A DNA stretch of 64,000 nucleotides from Streptomyces sp. NRRL F-4489 (lineage in GTDB: Bacteria; Actinomycetota; Actinomycetes; Streptomycetales; Streptomycetaceae): positions 1-64,000 of the forward strand of contig NZ_LLZI01000191.1 of NCBI RefSeq assembly GCF_001509485.1. The letters run 5' to 3'. The notes under the pieces are model-generated. The model was not told where the DNA came from and searched no databases. It worked only from the letters and a program-made list of their open reading frames with translations. This document shows positions 40,556 to 49,064 of the stretch, piece after piece (within the stretch, counting starts at the first letter, position 1; the number at the start of each line of letters is the position of its first letter). Both the position numbers and the translations under genes were made by a program.

Positions 40556-41467
40556 TCAGGCCGCTACGAGATAGGAGAAGACGGATTCCAGCGACTCGTC
40601 CGAGGGTGAGACGGTCAGCAGGCGGATGCCGTGGTCGCGGGCGACCCTCGGCAGGAGCTCGGTGAACCGGCCGAAGTCGACGGCCTGGATCCGCAGCGCG
40701 CCCTCGGCGACGTCCACCTCGATACCGGCCGTCGAGGGGTCGGCTATCAGCGCCCCGGCCAGCGCCCGGTCGTTGTCGGACCGGACGAGATAGCGGTGCG
40801 GGCGGTCGGTCATCAGCCGGCGGATCTTGCGGAAGTCGCCGGAGGCCGCGTGCCGGCCGGCCACCACCACCTCGATGTGCGAGGCCAGTTGCTCGACCTC
40901 TTCGAGGATGTGCGAGGAGAACAGGACCGTGCGGCCCTCGTCGCCCATCCGCCGCAGCAGCTCCATCAGCTGCATCCGCTGCCGCGGGTCCATGCCGTTG
41001 AACGGCTCGTCCAGCAGCAGCACGGACGGGTCGTGGACCAGCGCGGAGGCCATCTTCACCCGCTGCCGCATGCCCTTGCTGTACGTCGAGATCTTGCGGT
41101 CCTGGGCGTGCTCCATCTCGACCACCGCCAGCGCCCTGGCCGCCGCGGCCCGCCCGAGGCCGTGCAACTCGGCGTTGGCCAGGACGAATTCGCGCCCGGT
41201 GAGGAAGTCGTACATCGCCTCGCGCTCCGGGACGATGCCGATGTGGCGGTAGCTGGCGGCGTTGCGCCAGATCGTCGTCCCGTCGAGGGTGACGGTGCCG
41301 TTGGAGGGGGCGAGGAAGCCACCCATCATGTTGATCAGGGTGGACTTCCCGGCGCCGTTGGGGCCGAGCAGGCCGGTGACGCCGGGGGCGATGGTCATGG
41401 TGACGTCGTTGACGGCGACGACATTGCCGAACCAGCGCGAGACGTGGTCGATGCGAAGAGTGCTCAT
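40556..41467 (-). CDS. ABC transporter ATP-binding protein
   Basis: 303 residues. Walker A GPNGAGKSTLI, signature YSKGMRQRVKMASAL, Walker B LLLDEPFNGMD, H-loop SSHILEEVEQL. CcmA-type ATPase of ABC-2 exporters. The C-terminal 90 residues after the H-loop form a regulatory extension. Partner permease at 39754; related to the ATPase at 42395. Confidence 0.95.
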   Translation of the reverse strand: MSTLRIDHVSRWFGNVVAVNDVTMTIAPGVTGLLGPNGAGKSTLINMMGGFLAPSNGTVTLDGTTIWRNAASYRHIGIVPEREAMYDFLTGREFVLANAELHGLGRAAAARALAVVEMEHAQDRKISTYSKGMRQRVKMASALVHDPSVLLLDEPFNGMDPRQRMQLMELLRRMGDEGRTVLFSSHILEEVEQLASHIEVVVAGRHAASGDFRKIRRLMTDRPHRYLVRSDNDRALAGALIADPSTAGIEVDVAEGALRIQAVDFGRFTELLPRVARDHGIRLLTVSPSDESLESVFSYLVAA

Positions 41468-41504
41468 GGGCGGGGCCCACTCCTTGGGGATGACGGGCGG
41501 GAGG

Positions 41505-42398
41505 TCACAGTCCGGCCTTCCGGTAGCGGCGCATCAGCAGGCCGTAGCAACCGGCGATGACGAGCAGCGAGACCAGGAGGTAGACCGCCCCCTGGCCGGC
41601 CGAGGGCGTCAGCCCGTTGGGGAACGAGCTGGTGCCGCCCAGGAGCGCGGACTGCACTCCGTCGACGAGGGTGATCGGCGAGAACAGCCCCAGCCAGCCG
41701 ACGGCGGCGTCGCTGCCCTGGAGGGTGGCTATGCCCTGGATCGCGCTGACCGCGCCGTACGGGATGGTGAGGACGGCGATCACCGCGGCGACCCCGAAGC
41801 CGCGGCGCGGGGTGAGCGCCGAGACGAGCAGCCCGATCCCGGCGAACAGCAGGGAGAGCAGGGCGGCGCAGAGCAGCCCCTGCCCGAAGCCCTTGGTCTG
41901 CTTGAGGAAGTCCAGCTTCCCCAGCAGCGCCCCGGCGTAGAGGATCACCAGCGGCGCGGCGGTCAGGAGGAACAGCGCGCTGGCCATCGCCGCGAACTTC
42001 GCCATGACGTAGTCGGCCCGCTCGATCGGCCGGGAGAAGTACAGCGGCGTGGTCTTGAAGCGCAGGTCGCGGGAGACGGACTGCGGGGCCTGGGCGGCCA
42101 GATAGAGGCCGATGACCGCCTGGAGGTAGATCGGATAGCGGGCGTAGCCGATGGGGAGGCTGCCGGCCTTGGTGAACATCGTCACCGCCACCAGGATCCC
42201 GGCGGGCAGGCACATCACCGCGAAGAGCAGCATCGGCAGCACCTTGCTCTTCGCCGACCGCCCCAGGCCGTACGCGCCGCGCAGGCTCTGCGAGTACAGC
42301 GACCGCCGTGCGTAGCCGCGGCCCAGCCGGGGGCCGTCGTAGTGGCGGTAGCCGATGTTGTGGATGGACGCGCCGGCCGGCGTCGTTTCCGTACTCAT
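41505..42398 (-). CDS. ABC-2 type transporter permease
   Basis: 297 residues. N-terminal cytoplasmic stretch containing IGYRHYDGPRLGRGYARRSL, then six helices and an ABC-2 loop FKTTPLYFSRPIERADYVM. The ATG overlaps the stop of the upstream ATPase (ATGA, 42395-42398), so these two are translationally coupled as module one. The substrate is not inferable. Confidence 0.92.
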   Translation of the reverse strand: MSTETTPAGASIHNIGYRHYDGPRLGRGYARRSLYSQSLRGAYGLGRSAKSKVLPMLLFAVMCLPAGILVAVTMFTKAGSLPIGYARYPIYLQAVIGLYLAAQAPQSVSRDLRFKTTPLYFSRPIERADYVMAKFAAMASALFLLTAAPLVILYAGALLGKLDFLKQTKGFGQGLLCAALLSLLFAGIGLLVSALTPRRGFGVAAVIAVLTIPYGAVSAIQGIATLQGSDAAVGWLGLFSPITLVDGVQSALLGGTSSFPNGLTPSAGQGAVYLLVSLLVIAGCYGLLMRRYRKAGL

Positions 42399-43435
42399 CC
42401 TGCGTTCCCTCCGCCCACGGTGGTGGGGTGACCGGTGACCTGTCCCGATGGCGTGCCCGTGCCGTCCCGCGCGCCGGTGCCGGCCCGGGCGTCGGCGTCG
42501 CGGAACACCTCGGCGATCCGGTGCCGCCGCTGCTCCATCCGCACCAGGCCGAGGCCCAGCCCGGCGACGGTGTCGCGCACCAGGTCGTAGGTCTCCTCGC
42601 CGGCCGCCTCGACGAAGAGCACGTGCCCGGGCGAGGTGATCCCCTCGGCCCCGGGGGCGCCGGTGCCGACCACCGCGCCGGCCGCCGTGAGGGCCGCCCG
42701 CAGCGCGGCCGCGCCGTCCGGATGCGCGTCGGTGTCCGTGACCTCCACCGCCAGGGAGGTGGTGAGCTTGGTGAACTCCTCGGTGGAGGACGAGCGCAGC
42801 AGCGTGCCGCCGTCGATGACGACGACGTGGTCGCAGGTGCGCTCCAGCTCTCCCAGGAGGTGGGAGGTGACCAGGACGGAGATCCCGAAGTCGGTGTGGA
42901 CGCGGCGGATCAGGCCGAGCATCTCGTCCCGCCCCACCGGGTCCAGGCCGTTGGTGGGCTCGTCCAGGAACACCAGCTGCGGGTCGTGGACCAGCGCCTG
43001 GGCCAGCTTCACGCGCTGCTTCATACCGGTGGAGTAGCCGCCGATGGGGCGGTAGCGCTCCTCGTAGAGGCCGACGTGGCGCAGGGTGTCGGCGGTGCGC
43101 TCCCGGGCGGCGGTCGGCGGCAGACCGGACATCCGGGCCATGTGCACGACGAACTCGGTGGCCGAGACGTCCGGCGGCAGGCAGTCGTGCTCGGGCATGT
43201 AGCCGACCCGCTCACGGATGGCGCCGCCGTCCTTGGTCACGTCGAGTCCGAGGACGTGGGCGGTCCCTTCGGTGGCCGGAGCCAGACCGAGAAGGATCTT
43301 GATCAGGGTCGACTTGCCGGCGCCGTTGGCACCCACCAGGCCCGTAACGCCGGGCTCGATGCCAACGGACAACCGGTCCAGCGCGGTCACCCGCGGGTAC
43401 CGCTTGGTCAGGCTTTCGGTCACGATCACAGTCAC
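42395..43435 (-). CDS. ABC transporter ATP-binding protein
   Basis: 346 residues from the GTG at 43435; a GTG at 43429 and a TTG at 43474 are alternatives. A TACCGT box (reverse strand, 43448-43443) ends seven bases before 43435, suggesting a leaderless start. Walker A GANGAGKSTLI, signature YSTGMKQRVKLAQAL, Walker B VFLDEPTNGLD, H-loop TSHLLGELERT. The C-terminal 110 residues form a DUF4162-like extension. First gene of the four-gene exporter cluster. Confidence 0.93.
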   Translation of the reverse strand: MTVIVTESLTKRYPRVTALDRLSVGIEPGVTGLVGANGAGKSTLIKILLGLAPATEGTAHVLGLDVTKDGGAIRERVGYMPEHDCLPPDVSATEFVVHMARMSGLPPTAARERTADTLRHVGLYEERYRPIGGYSTGMKQRVKLAQALVHDPQLVFLDEPTNGLDPVGRDEMLGLIRRVHTDFGISVLVTSHLLGELERTCDHVVVIDGGTLLRSSSTEEFTKLTTSLAVEVTDTDAHPDGAAALRAALTAAGAVVGTGAPGAEGITSPGHVLFVEAAGEETYDLVRDTVAGLGLGLVRMEQRRHRIAEVFRDADARAGTGARDGTGTPSGQVTGHPTTVGGGNAG

Positions 43436-43714
43436 GTCTCCGACGGTAGTGGCGTCCGCCACATCCGTCGTCAACCCCTGCGGTGGTCTTCGCCTACCCC
43501 TCCGGTACGACAGTCCCTTAGGGGTTCTCCTGCTTCAGCGGCAGCCGGACTCAGGGTCGGGTGTGCGGCCGGAGTGCCTGAAGGGCCGAGCGGAGGGTCC
43601 GGAGCCGAGCGAAGGGCCCGACCCCTTGACGCAGCCCCCACTCATTGTCACATTCATCAGTGGCAAGTTACGGGCACGTACCGCGATGAACCGCTTACGG
43701 ACGGACGGTTGGCG

Positions 43715-44584
43715 ATGGCCTCATCAGTCACCTCAGCGACCTCAGCAGCACCCGGGCACCTCACCGCCGAACTCCAGGGCTTCCGCGAGGTCCAGCGGCT
43801 CGCCTACGCGTGCGCGGAAGCCGTGGCCGCCCAGCTCAAGCCCGGGGTCACCGAGCGCGCGGCGGCGCGGATGCAGCGCGAATGGCTGCGCGAGCGCAGC
43901 GTACGGGACTGGTTCCACCTGCCGTTCGCGTGGTTCGGCGACCGCACCGCGTTCGTCAACTTCCGCGTACCGCTGCAGTTCTTCCCCACCAACCGCGAGC
44001 TGGAACCGGGCATGCCGTTCATCCTCGACATGGCCCCCGTCCACAACGGCTTCACCGCCGACATCGGCTACTCCGGCTGCCTGGGCCTGAACCCCGTGCA
44101 CGACCGGCTGCTCGCCGACCTCGAAGCCCACCGCGACCTGATCCTGCGCGAGGTGCGCGAACGGCGCCCGCTGCGCGAGATCTACCAGGACGTCGACCGG
44201 CTCATGGTGCGGCAGGGCTACGCCAACCGCCACCGCGCCTACCCGTTCGGCGTCATCGCGCACAAGGTCGACCGGGTCCGGCAGCGCCGCTGGTCCCCGA
44301 CCCTCTTCGGCTTCGGCACCCAGTCCCTCAAGGGCCTCGCCGCGGACGCGCTGCACGGCCACCGGGAGGGCTGGTCGCCGCTGTGGAGCCCGTACAGCTT
44401 CTCCGACCACCCCCCGCAGCCCGGACTGTGGGCGGTCGAACCGCACCTCGGCTTCCGGGGCACCGGGGCGAAGTTCGAGGAGCTCCTGGTCGTCACGGAC
44501 TCCAACGACCCGCAGGAAAGCGCCTTTTGGCTCGACGACGATCTGCCGCATGTGCGGCGCTGGCAGGAGGAGAAGGCCGCGTGA
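43715..44584 (+). CDS. M24-family metallopeptidase-like protein
   Basis: 289 residues. Pita-bread fold with the five usual metal ligands placed as Asp in FILDMAP, Asp in FTADIGYSG, His in GVIAHKVDR, Glu in WAVEPHLGF and Glu in AKFEELLVVTD. The usual HGxGH motif is replaced by VIAHK, and a 30-residue variable stretch (FGFGTQSLKG) follows, so substrate recognition differs from methionine or proline aminopeptidases. Its stop overlaps the GTG of the EphD-like gene (GTGA). Upstream is TTGTCA (43645-43650), 17 bp, then TTACGG. Confidence 0.88.
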   Translation: MASSVTSATSAAPGHLTAELQGFREVQRLAYACAEAVAAQLKPGVTERAAARMQREWLRERSVRDWFHLPFAWFGDRTAFVNFRVPLQFFPTNRELEPGMPFILDMAPVHNGFTADIGYSGCLGLNPVHDRLLADLEAHRDLILREVRERRPLREIYQDVDRLMVRQGYANRHRAYPFGVIAHKVDRVRQRRWSPTLFGFGTQSLKGLAADALHGHREGWSPLWSPYSFSDHPPQPGLWAVEPHLGFRGTGAKFEELLVVTDSNDPQESAFWLDDDLPHVRRWQEEKAA

Positions 44585-46404
44585 AGACGGGACGTGGACG
44601 GAACGGGCAGCACGACCGGGCACACCGGCGCCAGGGGGCCGGCGGGACGCTCGCGGAGGCCCGGGAGCGGTGGGTGCGCACCGGCGGGATCGAACTGTGC
44701 GTAGCCGAACTGGGCGATCCGGAACGGCCCACGGTGATCCTGGTGCACGGCTACCCCGACAGCAAGGAAGTCTGGTCCGAGGTCGCCCGCGGCCTGGCCG
44801 AACGCTTCCACGTGGTGCTCTACGACGTCCGGGGCTGCGGCCGCTCCACCGCGCCGCGCCCGCTGCGCGGCGGCTTCACCCTGGAGAAGCTGACCGATGA
44901 CTTCCTGGCCGTCGCGGACGCGGTCAGCCCGGACCGGCCGGTCCACCTCGTGGGCCACGACTGGGGCTCCGTCCAGGGCTGGGAGTTCGCCACCGTGCGC
45001 CGCACCGAGGGCCGGATCGCCTCGTTCACCTCGATGTCCGGGCCGTCCCTCGACCACTTCGGACACTGGATCCAGAAGCGGCTGGCCCGCCCCACGCCCC
45101 GGCGCGCGGCCCAGCTGCTCGGCCAGGGCGCCAAGTCCTGGTACGTCTACCTGCTGCACACCCCCGTGCTCCCCGAACTCGCCTGGAAGGGCCCGCTCGG
45201 CAAGCGCTGGCCCGGCATCCTCCAGCGGATCGAGAAGGTGCCCGGCGGTGACTACCCCACCGCGTCGCTCCCCACCGACGCGGCCCACGGCGCATGGCTC
45301 TACCGCGACAACGTCCGCGCCCGGCTCCGCCGCCCCCGCGCCGACGCCTACGCGCACTGCCCGGTCCAGCTCATCACCCCGACCGGCGACGCCTTCCTCT
45401 CCCCGCGGCTGTACGACGACCTCGGCCAGTGGGCGCCCCAGCTGGTGCGCCGCACCCTCCCCGCCCAGCACTGGGTACCGCGCACCCGGCCCGACCAACT
45501 GACCGCCTGGATCGGCGAGTTCGTCACCGCCAAGGAGGAGGGCGACCCGGCGAAGGCCGTCGGCGCCTCCGGCCCGTACGCCGATCGCTTCGGCGGCCAG
45601 CTGGTGCTGATCACCGGCGCGGCCGGCGGGATCGGCCGGGCCACCGCGTTCGCCTTCGCGGAGGCCGGGGCGCGGATCATCGCCGTGGACCGGGACGCCG
45701 AGGGCGCCGCCCGCACCGCCGACCTGGCGCGGCTGATCGGGGCCCCGCAGGCGTGGGGCGAGGCCGTCGACGTCTCGGACGAGGCGGCGATGGAGAAGCT
45801 CGCCGACAAGGTCGACGCCGAGTACGGCACCGTGGACGTGCTGGTCAACAACGCGGGCATCGGCCTGTCCGGCTCCTTCATGGACACCACCACCGAGGAC
45901 TGGAAGCGGGTCCTGGACGTCAACCTGTGGGGTGTCATCCACGGCTGCCGGATCTTCGGCAAGCGGATGGCGGACCGCGGGCAGGGCGGCCACATCGTCA
46001 ACACGGCCTCGGCCGCCGCCTACCAGCCGTCCCGGATCCTGCCCGCGTACAGCACCTCCAAGGCGGCCGTCCTGATGCTCAGCGAGTGCCTGCGCGCCGA
46101 GCTGGCGGGCCAGGGCATCGGCGTCACCGCCATCTGCCCCGGGCTCGTCAACACCGGCATCACCGGCACCGCCCGCTTCACCGGTGTCTCCGCCGAGGAG
46201 GAGAAACGCCGCCGGGCCAGGGCCGCGCGGATGTACGGGCTGCGCAACTACCCGCCGGAGAAGGTCGCCGAGGCCATCCTGCGGGCGGTGGTCCGCAACC
46301 AGGCGGTGGTCCCCGTCACCCCCGAGGCCCGCGGCGCCCATCTGCTGTCCCGCTTCACCCCGCGCGCCCTGCGGGCCCTCGCCCGCATCGAGCCCCCGGT
46401 GTAA
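44581..46404 (+). CDS. EphD-like alpha/beta-hydrolase (epoxide hydrolase) fused to SDR
   Basis: 607 residues, GTG coupled to the upstream M24 stop after GAGGAGAAGG. N-terminal alpha/beta-hydrolase (about 30-310): HGYPDSKEVW oxyanion motif, nucleophile Asp127 in GHDWGS, catalytic His in PAQHWVPRT. An aspartate nucleophile indicates an epoxide hydrolase or dehalogenase rather than an esterase. C-terminal SDR (about 335-600): TGAAGGIG from 345, NNAG, Tyr490 and Lys494 in YSTSK. The domain order matches mycobacterial EphD, linked to lipid epoxide metabolism. Probably opens an epoxide and oxidises the product, in the cytoplasm. Confidence 0.93.
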   Translation: MKTGRGRNGQHDRAHRRQGAGGTLAEARERWVRTGGIELCVAELGDPERPTVILVHGYPDSKEVWSEVARGLAERFHVVLYDVRGCGRSTAPRPLRGGFTLEKLTDDFLAVADAVSPDRPVHLVGHDWGSVQGWEFATVRRTEGRIASFTSMSGPSLDHFGHWIQKRLARPTPRRAAQLLGQGAKSWYVYLLHTPVLPELAWKGPLGKRWPGILQRIEKVPGGDYPTASLPTDAAHGAWLYRDNVRARLRRPRADAYAHCPVQLITPTGDAFLSPRLYDDLGQWAPQLVRRTLPAQHWVPRTRPDQLTAWIGEFVTAKEEGDPAKAVGASGPYADRFGGQLVLITGAAGGIGRATAFAFAEAGARIIAVDRDAEGAARTADLARLIGAPQAWGEAVDVSDEAAMEKLADKVDAEYGTVDVLVNNAGIGLSGSFMDTTTEDWKRVLDVNLWGVIHGCRIFGKRMADRGQGGHIVNTASAAAYQPSRILPAYSTSKAAVLMLSECLRAELAGQGIGVTAICPGLVNTGITGTARFTGVSAEEEKRRRARAARMYGLRNYPPEKVAEAILRAVVRNQAVVPVTPEARGAHLLSRFTPRALRALARIEPPV

Positions 46405-46438
46405 CCGGCGGCCCGCCCCCGCAGCTCGCCTACGCGCC

Positions 46439-46464
46439 GCCGGCGGGGCGGCCGCCCCGCCGGC
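46439..46464. terminator. 26-bp perfect palindrome between ephD-like and hydrolase genes
   Basis: GCCGGCGGGGCGG and its complement abut at the centre, so the RNA would form a very stable hairpin 35 bases after the stop. It may attenuate transcription within the operon. Confidence 0.5.
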
Positions 46465-46521
46465 CGGCCCGGCCGCCCGCCCCACCCCGGCCAGGAGAAC
46501 CGCGCACGTCAGGAGCCGCTG

Positions 46522-47439
46522 ATGAGCACGCCACGCCCCCAGGAACCTCACCCCATCGCACCCCGCCGGGTCGCCTTCGACTGGCGGGAGACCCCGCTGC
46601 ACTGGATCCCCGGCGAGCCCACCGCCACCCATGTGATCAACGTGCTGCACCTGCTGCTCCCCGCCGGCGAGCGCTGGTTCGTCAAGGTCTTCAAGGAGGC
46701 GCTCCCCCTCGTCCGGGACGACCAACTCCTCAAGGACGTCAAGGGCTTCATGGGCCAGGAGGCCACCCACAGCGTCCAGCACGCCTACGTCCTCGACCAC
46801 CTGGCCCACCAGGGCCTGGACACCGCCCCCTACACCCGGCACGTCGATTTCCTCTTCGAGTACCTCCTGGGCGGGAAACCCCCCTTCGGCCTCCCGGTCC
46901 CCGCACCGGAGTGGCTGCGCTTCCGGCTCTCCCTGATCGCCGCCATCGAGCAGTTCACCGCGGTCCTCGGCAACTGGGTCCTGGCCGCCGACGGCCTCGA
47001 CCGCGCCGACCCCGACCCGGTGATGCTCGACCTGCTCCGCTGGCACGGCGCCGAAGAGGTGGAGCACCGCTCGGTCGCCTTCGACATGTACCAGCACACC
47101 GGCGGCGAGGACCCCGCCCGCTACGCCCGCCGGGTCCTGGGCATGGCCGTGACGGCCCCGGTCCTGCTCTACCTCTGGGCCTGGGGTGCCGCGTACCTCC
47201 TCCGCCACGATCCCCAACTCGCCGACCGGTCCCGCTACTCCCTGCGCGAGCACCAACGCGCCGTCCGGAAGGGCCTGCTGCCCACCTGGCGGGAGCTGGG
47301 CGCCGCGATACCGCGCTACCTGCGGCGCTCCTACCACCCCTCCCAGGAGGGCTCGCTCCGCGCGGCCCTCGGCTACCTGGCCTCCTCCCCCGCCGCCCGG
47401 GCCGCGGCGGGCGCGGTGGGGCGGGCCGCCCTCTCCTGA
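46522..47439 (+). CDS. Metal-dependent hydrolase, PF10118-type ferritin-like family
   Basis: 305 residues. Mostly helical, with likely diiron ligands in VKVFKEALPLV, GQEATHSVQH, IEQFTAVLG and HGAEEVEHRSVAFD, the spacing of ferritin-like four-helix proteins annotated as 'metal-dependent hydrolase'. A hydrophobic segment (about 212-232, VTAPVLLYLWAWGAAYLL) may associate with membrane. It follows the EphD-like gene by 117 bases and precedes a MerR gene, so probably acts on the same lipid-like substrate. True reaction (hydrolysis or oxidation) is unknown. Confidence 0.88.
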   Translation: MSTPRPQEPHPIAPRRVAFDWRETPLHWIPGEPTATHVINVLHLLLPAGERWFVKVFKEALPLVRDDQLLKDVKGFMGQEATHSVQHAYVLDHLAHQGLDTAPYTRHVDFLFEYLLGGKPPFGLPVPAPEWLRFRLSLIAAIEQFTAVLGNWVLAADGLDRADPDPVMLDLLRWHGAEEVEHRSVAFDMYQHTGGEDPARYARRVLGMAVTAPVLLYLWAWGAAYLLRHDPQLADRSRYSLREHQRAVRKGLLPTWRELGAAIPRYLRRSYHPSQEGSLRAALGYLASSPAARAAAGAVGRAALS

Positions 47440-47653
47440 ACGGGAGCGGCCGGCGCGCCCCGGAGGCGGTCGTATCGTGGCACCACCGCCCTGCCGGGCC
47501 CGTGACGGGTCCGGCCACGGCGCGAACGGCCCCCGTGGCGCGCCCGAACCGGCCACGTCCCCCCGGAAAGCCCCGGAGACGGCGCCGCCCCGGTCCGGCC
47601 ATCCGGCACCACGGCCTCCTCCCCGAGGCGGCCGCCCCGTAAGGAGCACCCCA

Positions 47654-48925
47654 GTGACGACCGAGCAGCCGCCGGCGGCCGAGTACCGCATCGAGGACCT
47701 GGCCCATCTCAGCGGAGCCACGGTCCGCACCATCCGCGCCTACCAGGACCGGGGCCTGCTGCCCCGCCCCGAGCGCCGCGGCCGGGCCAATGTGTACGGC
47801 GACGCCCACCTGGCCCGGCTGCGCCAGATCGCCGACCTGCTGGACCGCGGCTACACCCTCGCCAGCATCAAGGACCTCCTCGAAGCCTGGGACGCCGGAC
47901 GGGGCCTCGGCGGCGTCCTGGGACTTGTCGCCGAGATCGACGGGCCGTGGAGCGACGAGGAGCCGACCCGCCTCTCCCGCACCGAACTCGACGCCGCCTT
48001 CGGGGGCACCCCCGACGAGCGCGCGGTCGGCGAGGCCGTCGAACTGGGCGTCCTGGTCCGCGTCCCCGGCCGCGACGACGAGTTCCTGGTCCCCAGCCCC
48101 CAGGAACTGGCCGTCGCCGCCGAACTCCACTCCGCCGGCGTCCCGCTGCCGGCGATCTCCGGTCATCTGCGAGAGGTGCGCGGCCAGGTCGAGCACATCG
48201 CCGCCCGTTTTCTGGACTTCACCACGGAGCACGTCTTCCGGTCGTTCCTGGACCACCCGCCCACCGAGGCCGAGACTGCGGAGGCCACGGCGCTGGTACG
48301 CCGCCTCCGCCCGCTGGCCCAGCAGACCATCGACGCGGAACTCGCCCGCGCCATGCGATCACTCGCCACCCGCTACATCCGCCACCACCTCACGGGGGCG
48401 CTGACGGCGGGCAGCCAGGAGGATCGCGCGGCTCCGGCCGAGGACGGGACTCGGGATCGTCGGCCTTGGGATCAGGGGCCTCGGGACAACGGGCCTGGGG
48501 ACGGGTCTGGAGACCAGGCGCCTTCGGAACAGGCGCCTCGGCCGGCCGATCGGGGTGCCGGCGCTGTGCCGGACGCCGGGCCCGGAGCGGCCGCCGCTCC
48601 GGCGCCGGAGGGGCGGCAGGGGACGGCGGACACCCCTGCCCCCTCCGGCGCGCGGCCCGTCGCGGACGCCCGGCCGACACCGGCCGGAGCCCTCTCGCCC
48701 GTCGCGGACCCCCGTCCCGCGACCGGCTCGGAGGCCGTGCTGCTGCCCGCCACGGCCGTTCAGGCCGTACGCGACCTGGTCGGCCCGGAGAACACGGCCG
48801 CTTTCATCGCCGCCGCCGCGCAGCGCGAGGTACACGCCCGCACCATGGACGGCTTGGCCGCGGCCGCCGCCGGACCCCGGGCGGCAGCCGAGGCCGAGGC
48901 CGAGGCACACACCGAGGGCCGCTGA
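47654..48925 (+). CDS. MerR-family regulator with long C-terminal extension
   Basis: 423 residues from the GTG at 47654 after AAGGAG. MerR domain (about 8-80: YRIEDLAHLSGATVRTIRAY, GDAHLARLRQIADLLDRGY), helical middle domain (about 90-245) typical of actinobacterial MerR proteins next to lipid genes, a disordered Gly/Pro/Asp/Ala stretch (about 255-360) and a short C-terminal helix pair (AVRDLVGPENTAAFIAAAAQ) that looks like a separate small module. Probably controls the M24-EphD-hydrolase set upstream. Not preceded by a classic divergent partner. Confidence 0.88.
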   Translation: MTTEQPPAAEYRIEDLAHLSGATVRTIRAYQDRGLLPRPERRGRANVYGDAHLARLRQIADLLDRGYTLASIKDLLEAWDAGRGLGGVLGLVAEIDGPWSDEEPTRLSRTELDAAFGGTPDERAVGEAVELGVLVRVPGRDDEFLVPSPQELAVAAELHSAGVPLPAISGHLREVRGQVEHIAARFLDFTTEHVFRSFLDHPPTEAETAEATALVRRLRPLAQQTIDAELARAMRSLATRYIRHHLTGALTAGSQEDRAAPAEDGTRDRRPWDQGPRDNGPGDGSGDQAPSEQAPRPADRGAGAVPDAGPGAAAAPAPEGRQGTADTPAPSGARPVADARPTPAGALSPVADPRPATGSEAVLLPATAVQAVRDLVGPENTAAFIAAAAQREVHARTMDGLAAAAAGPRAAAEAEAEAHTEGR

Positions 48926-49064
48926 CCCCCGCAGCGACCGCACGGGCCCCTGGTCCCGGCCCCCGGCGCTCCCCCGCCCCGGAGCCGTCCCCTCTGCTTC
49001 ACTCTCCAGTTGTCAAGGATCGAGCCGGACGTCCCGCCTCGCCCGGCCACCCCTTCGGGTTGCG

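Noticed and set aside
44239..47733. 1164-codon reverse frame
   Set aside because: Antisense to the EphD-like and hydrolase genes, no domain recognisable.
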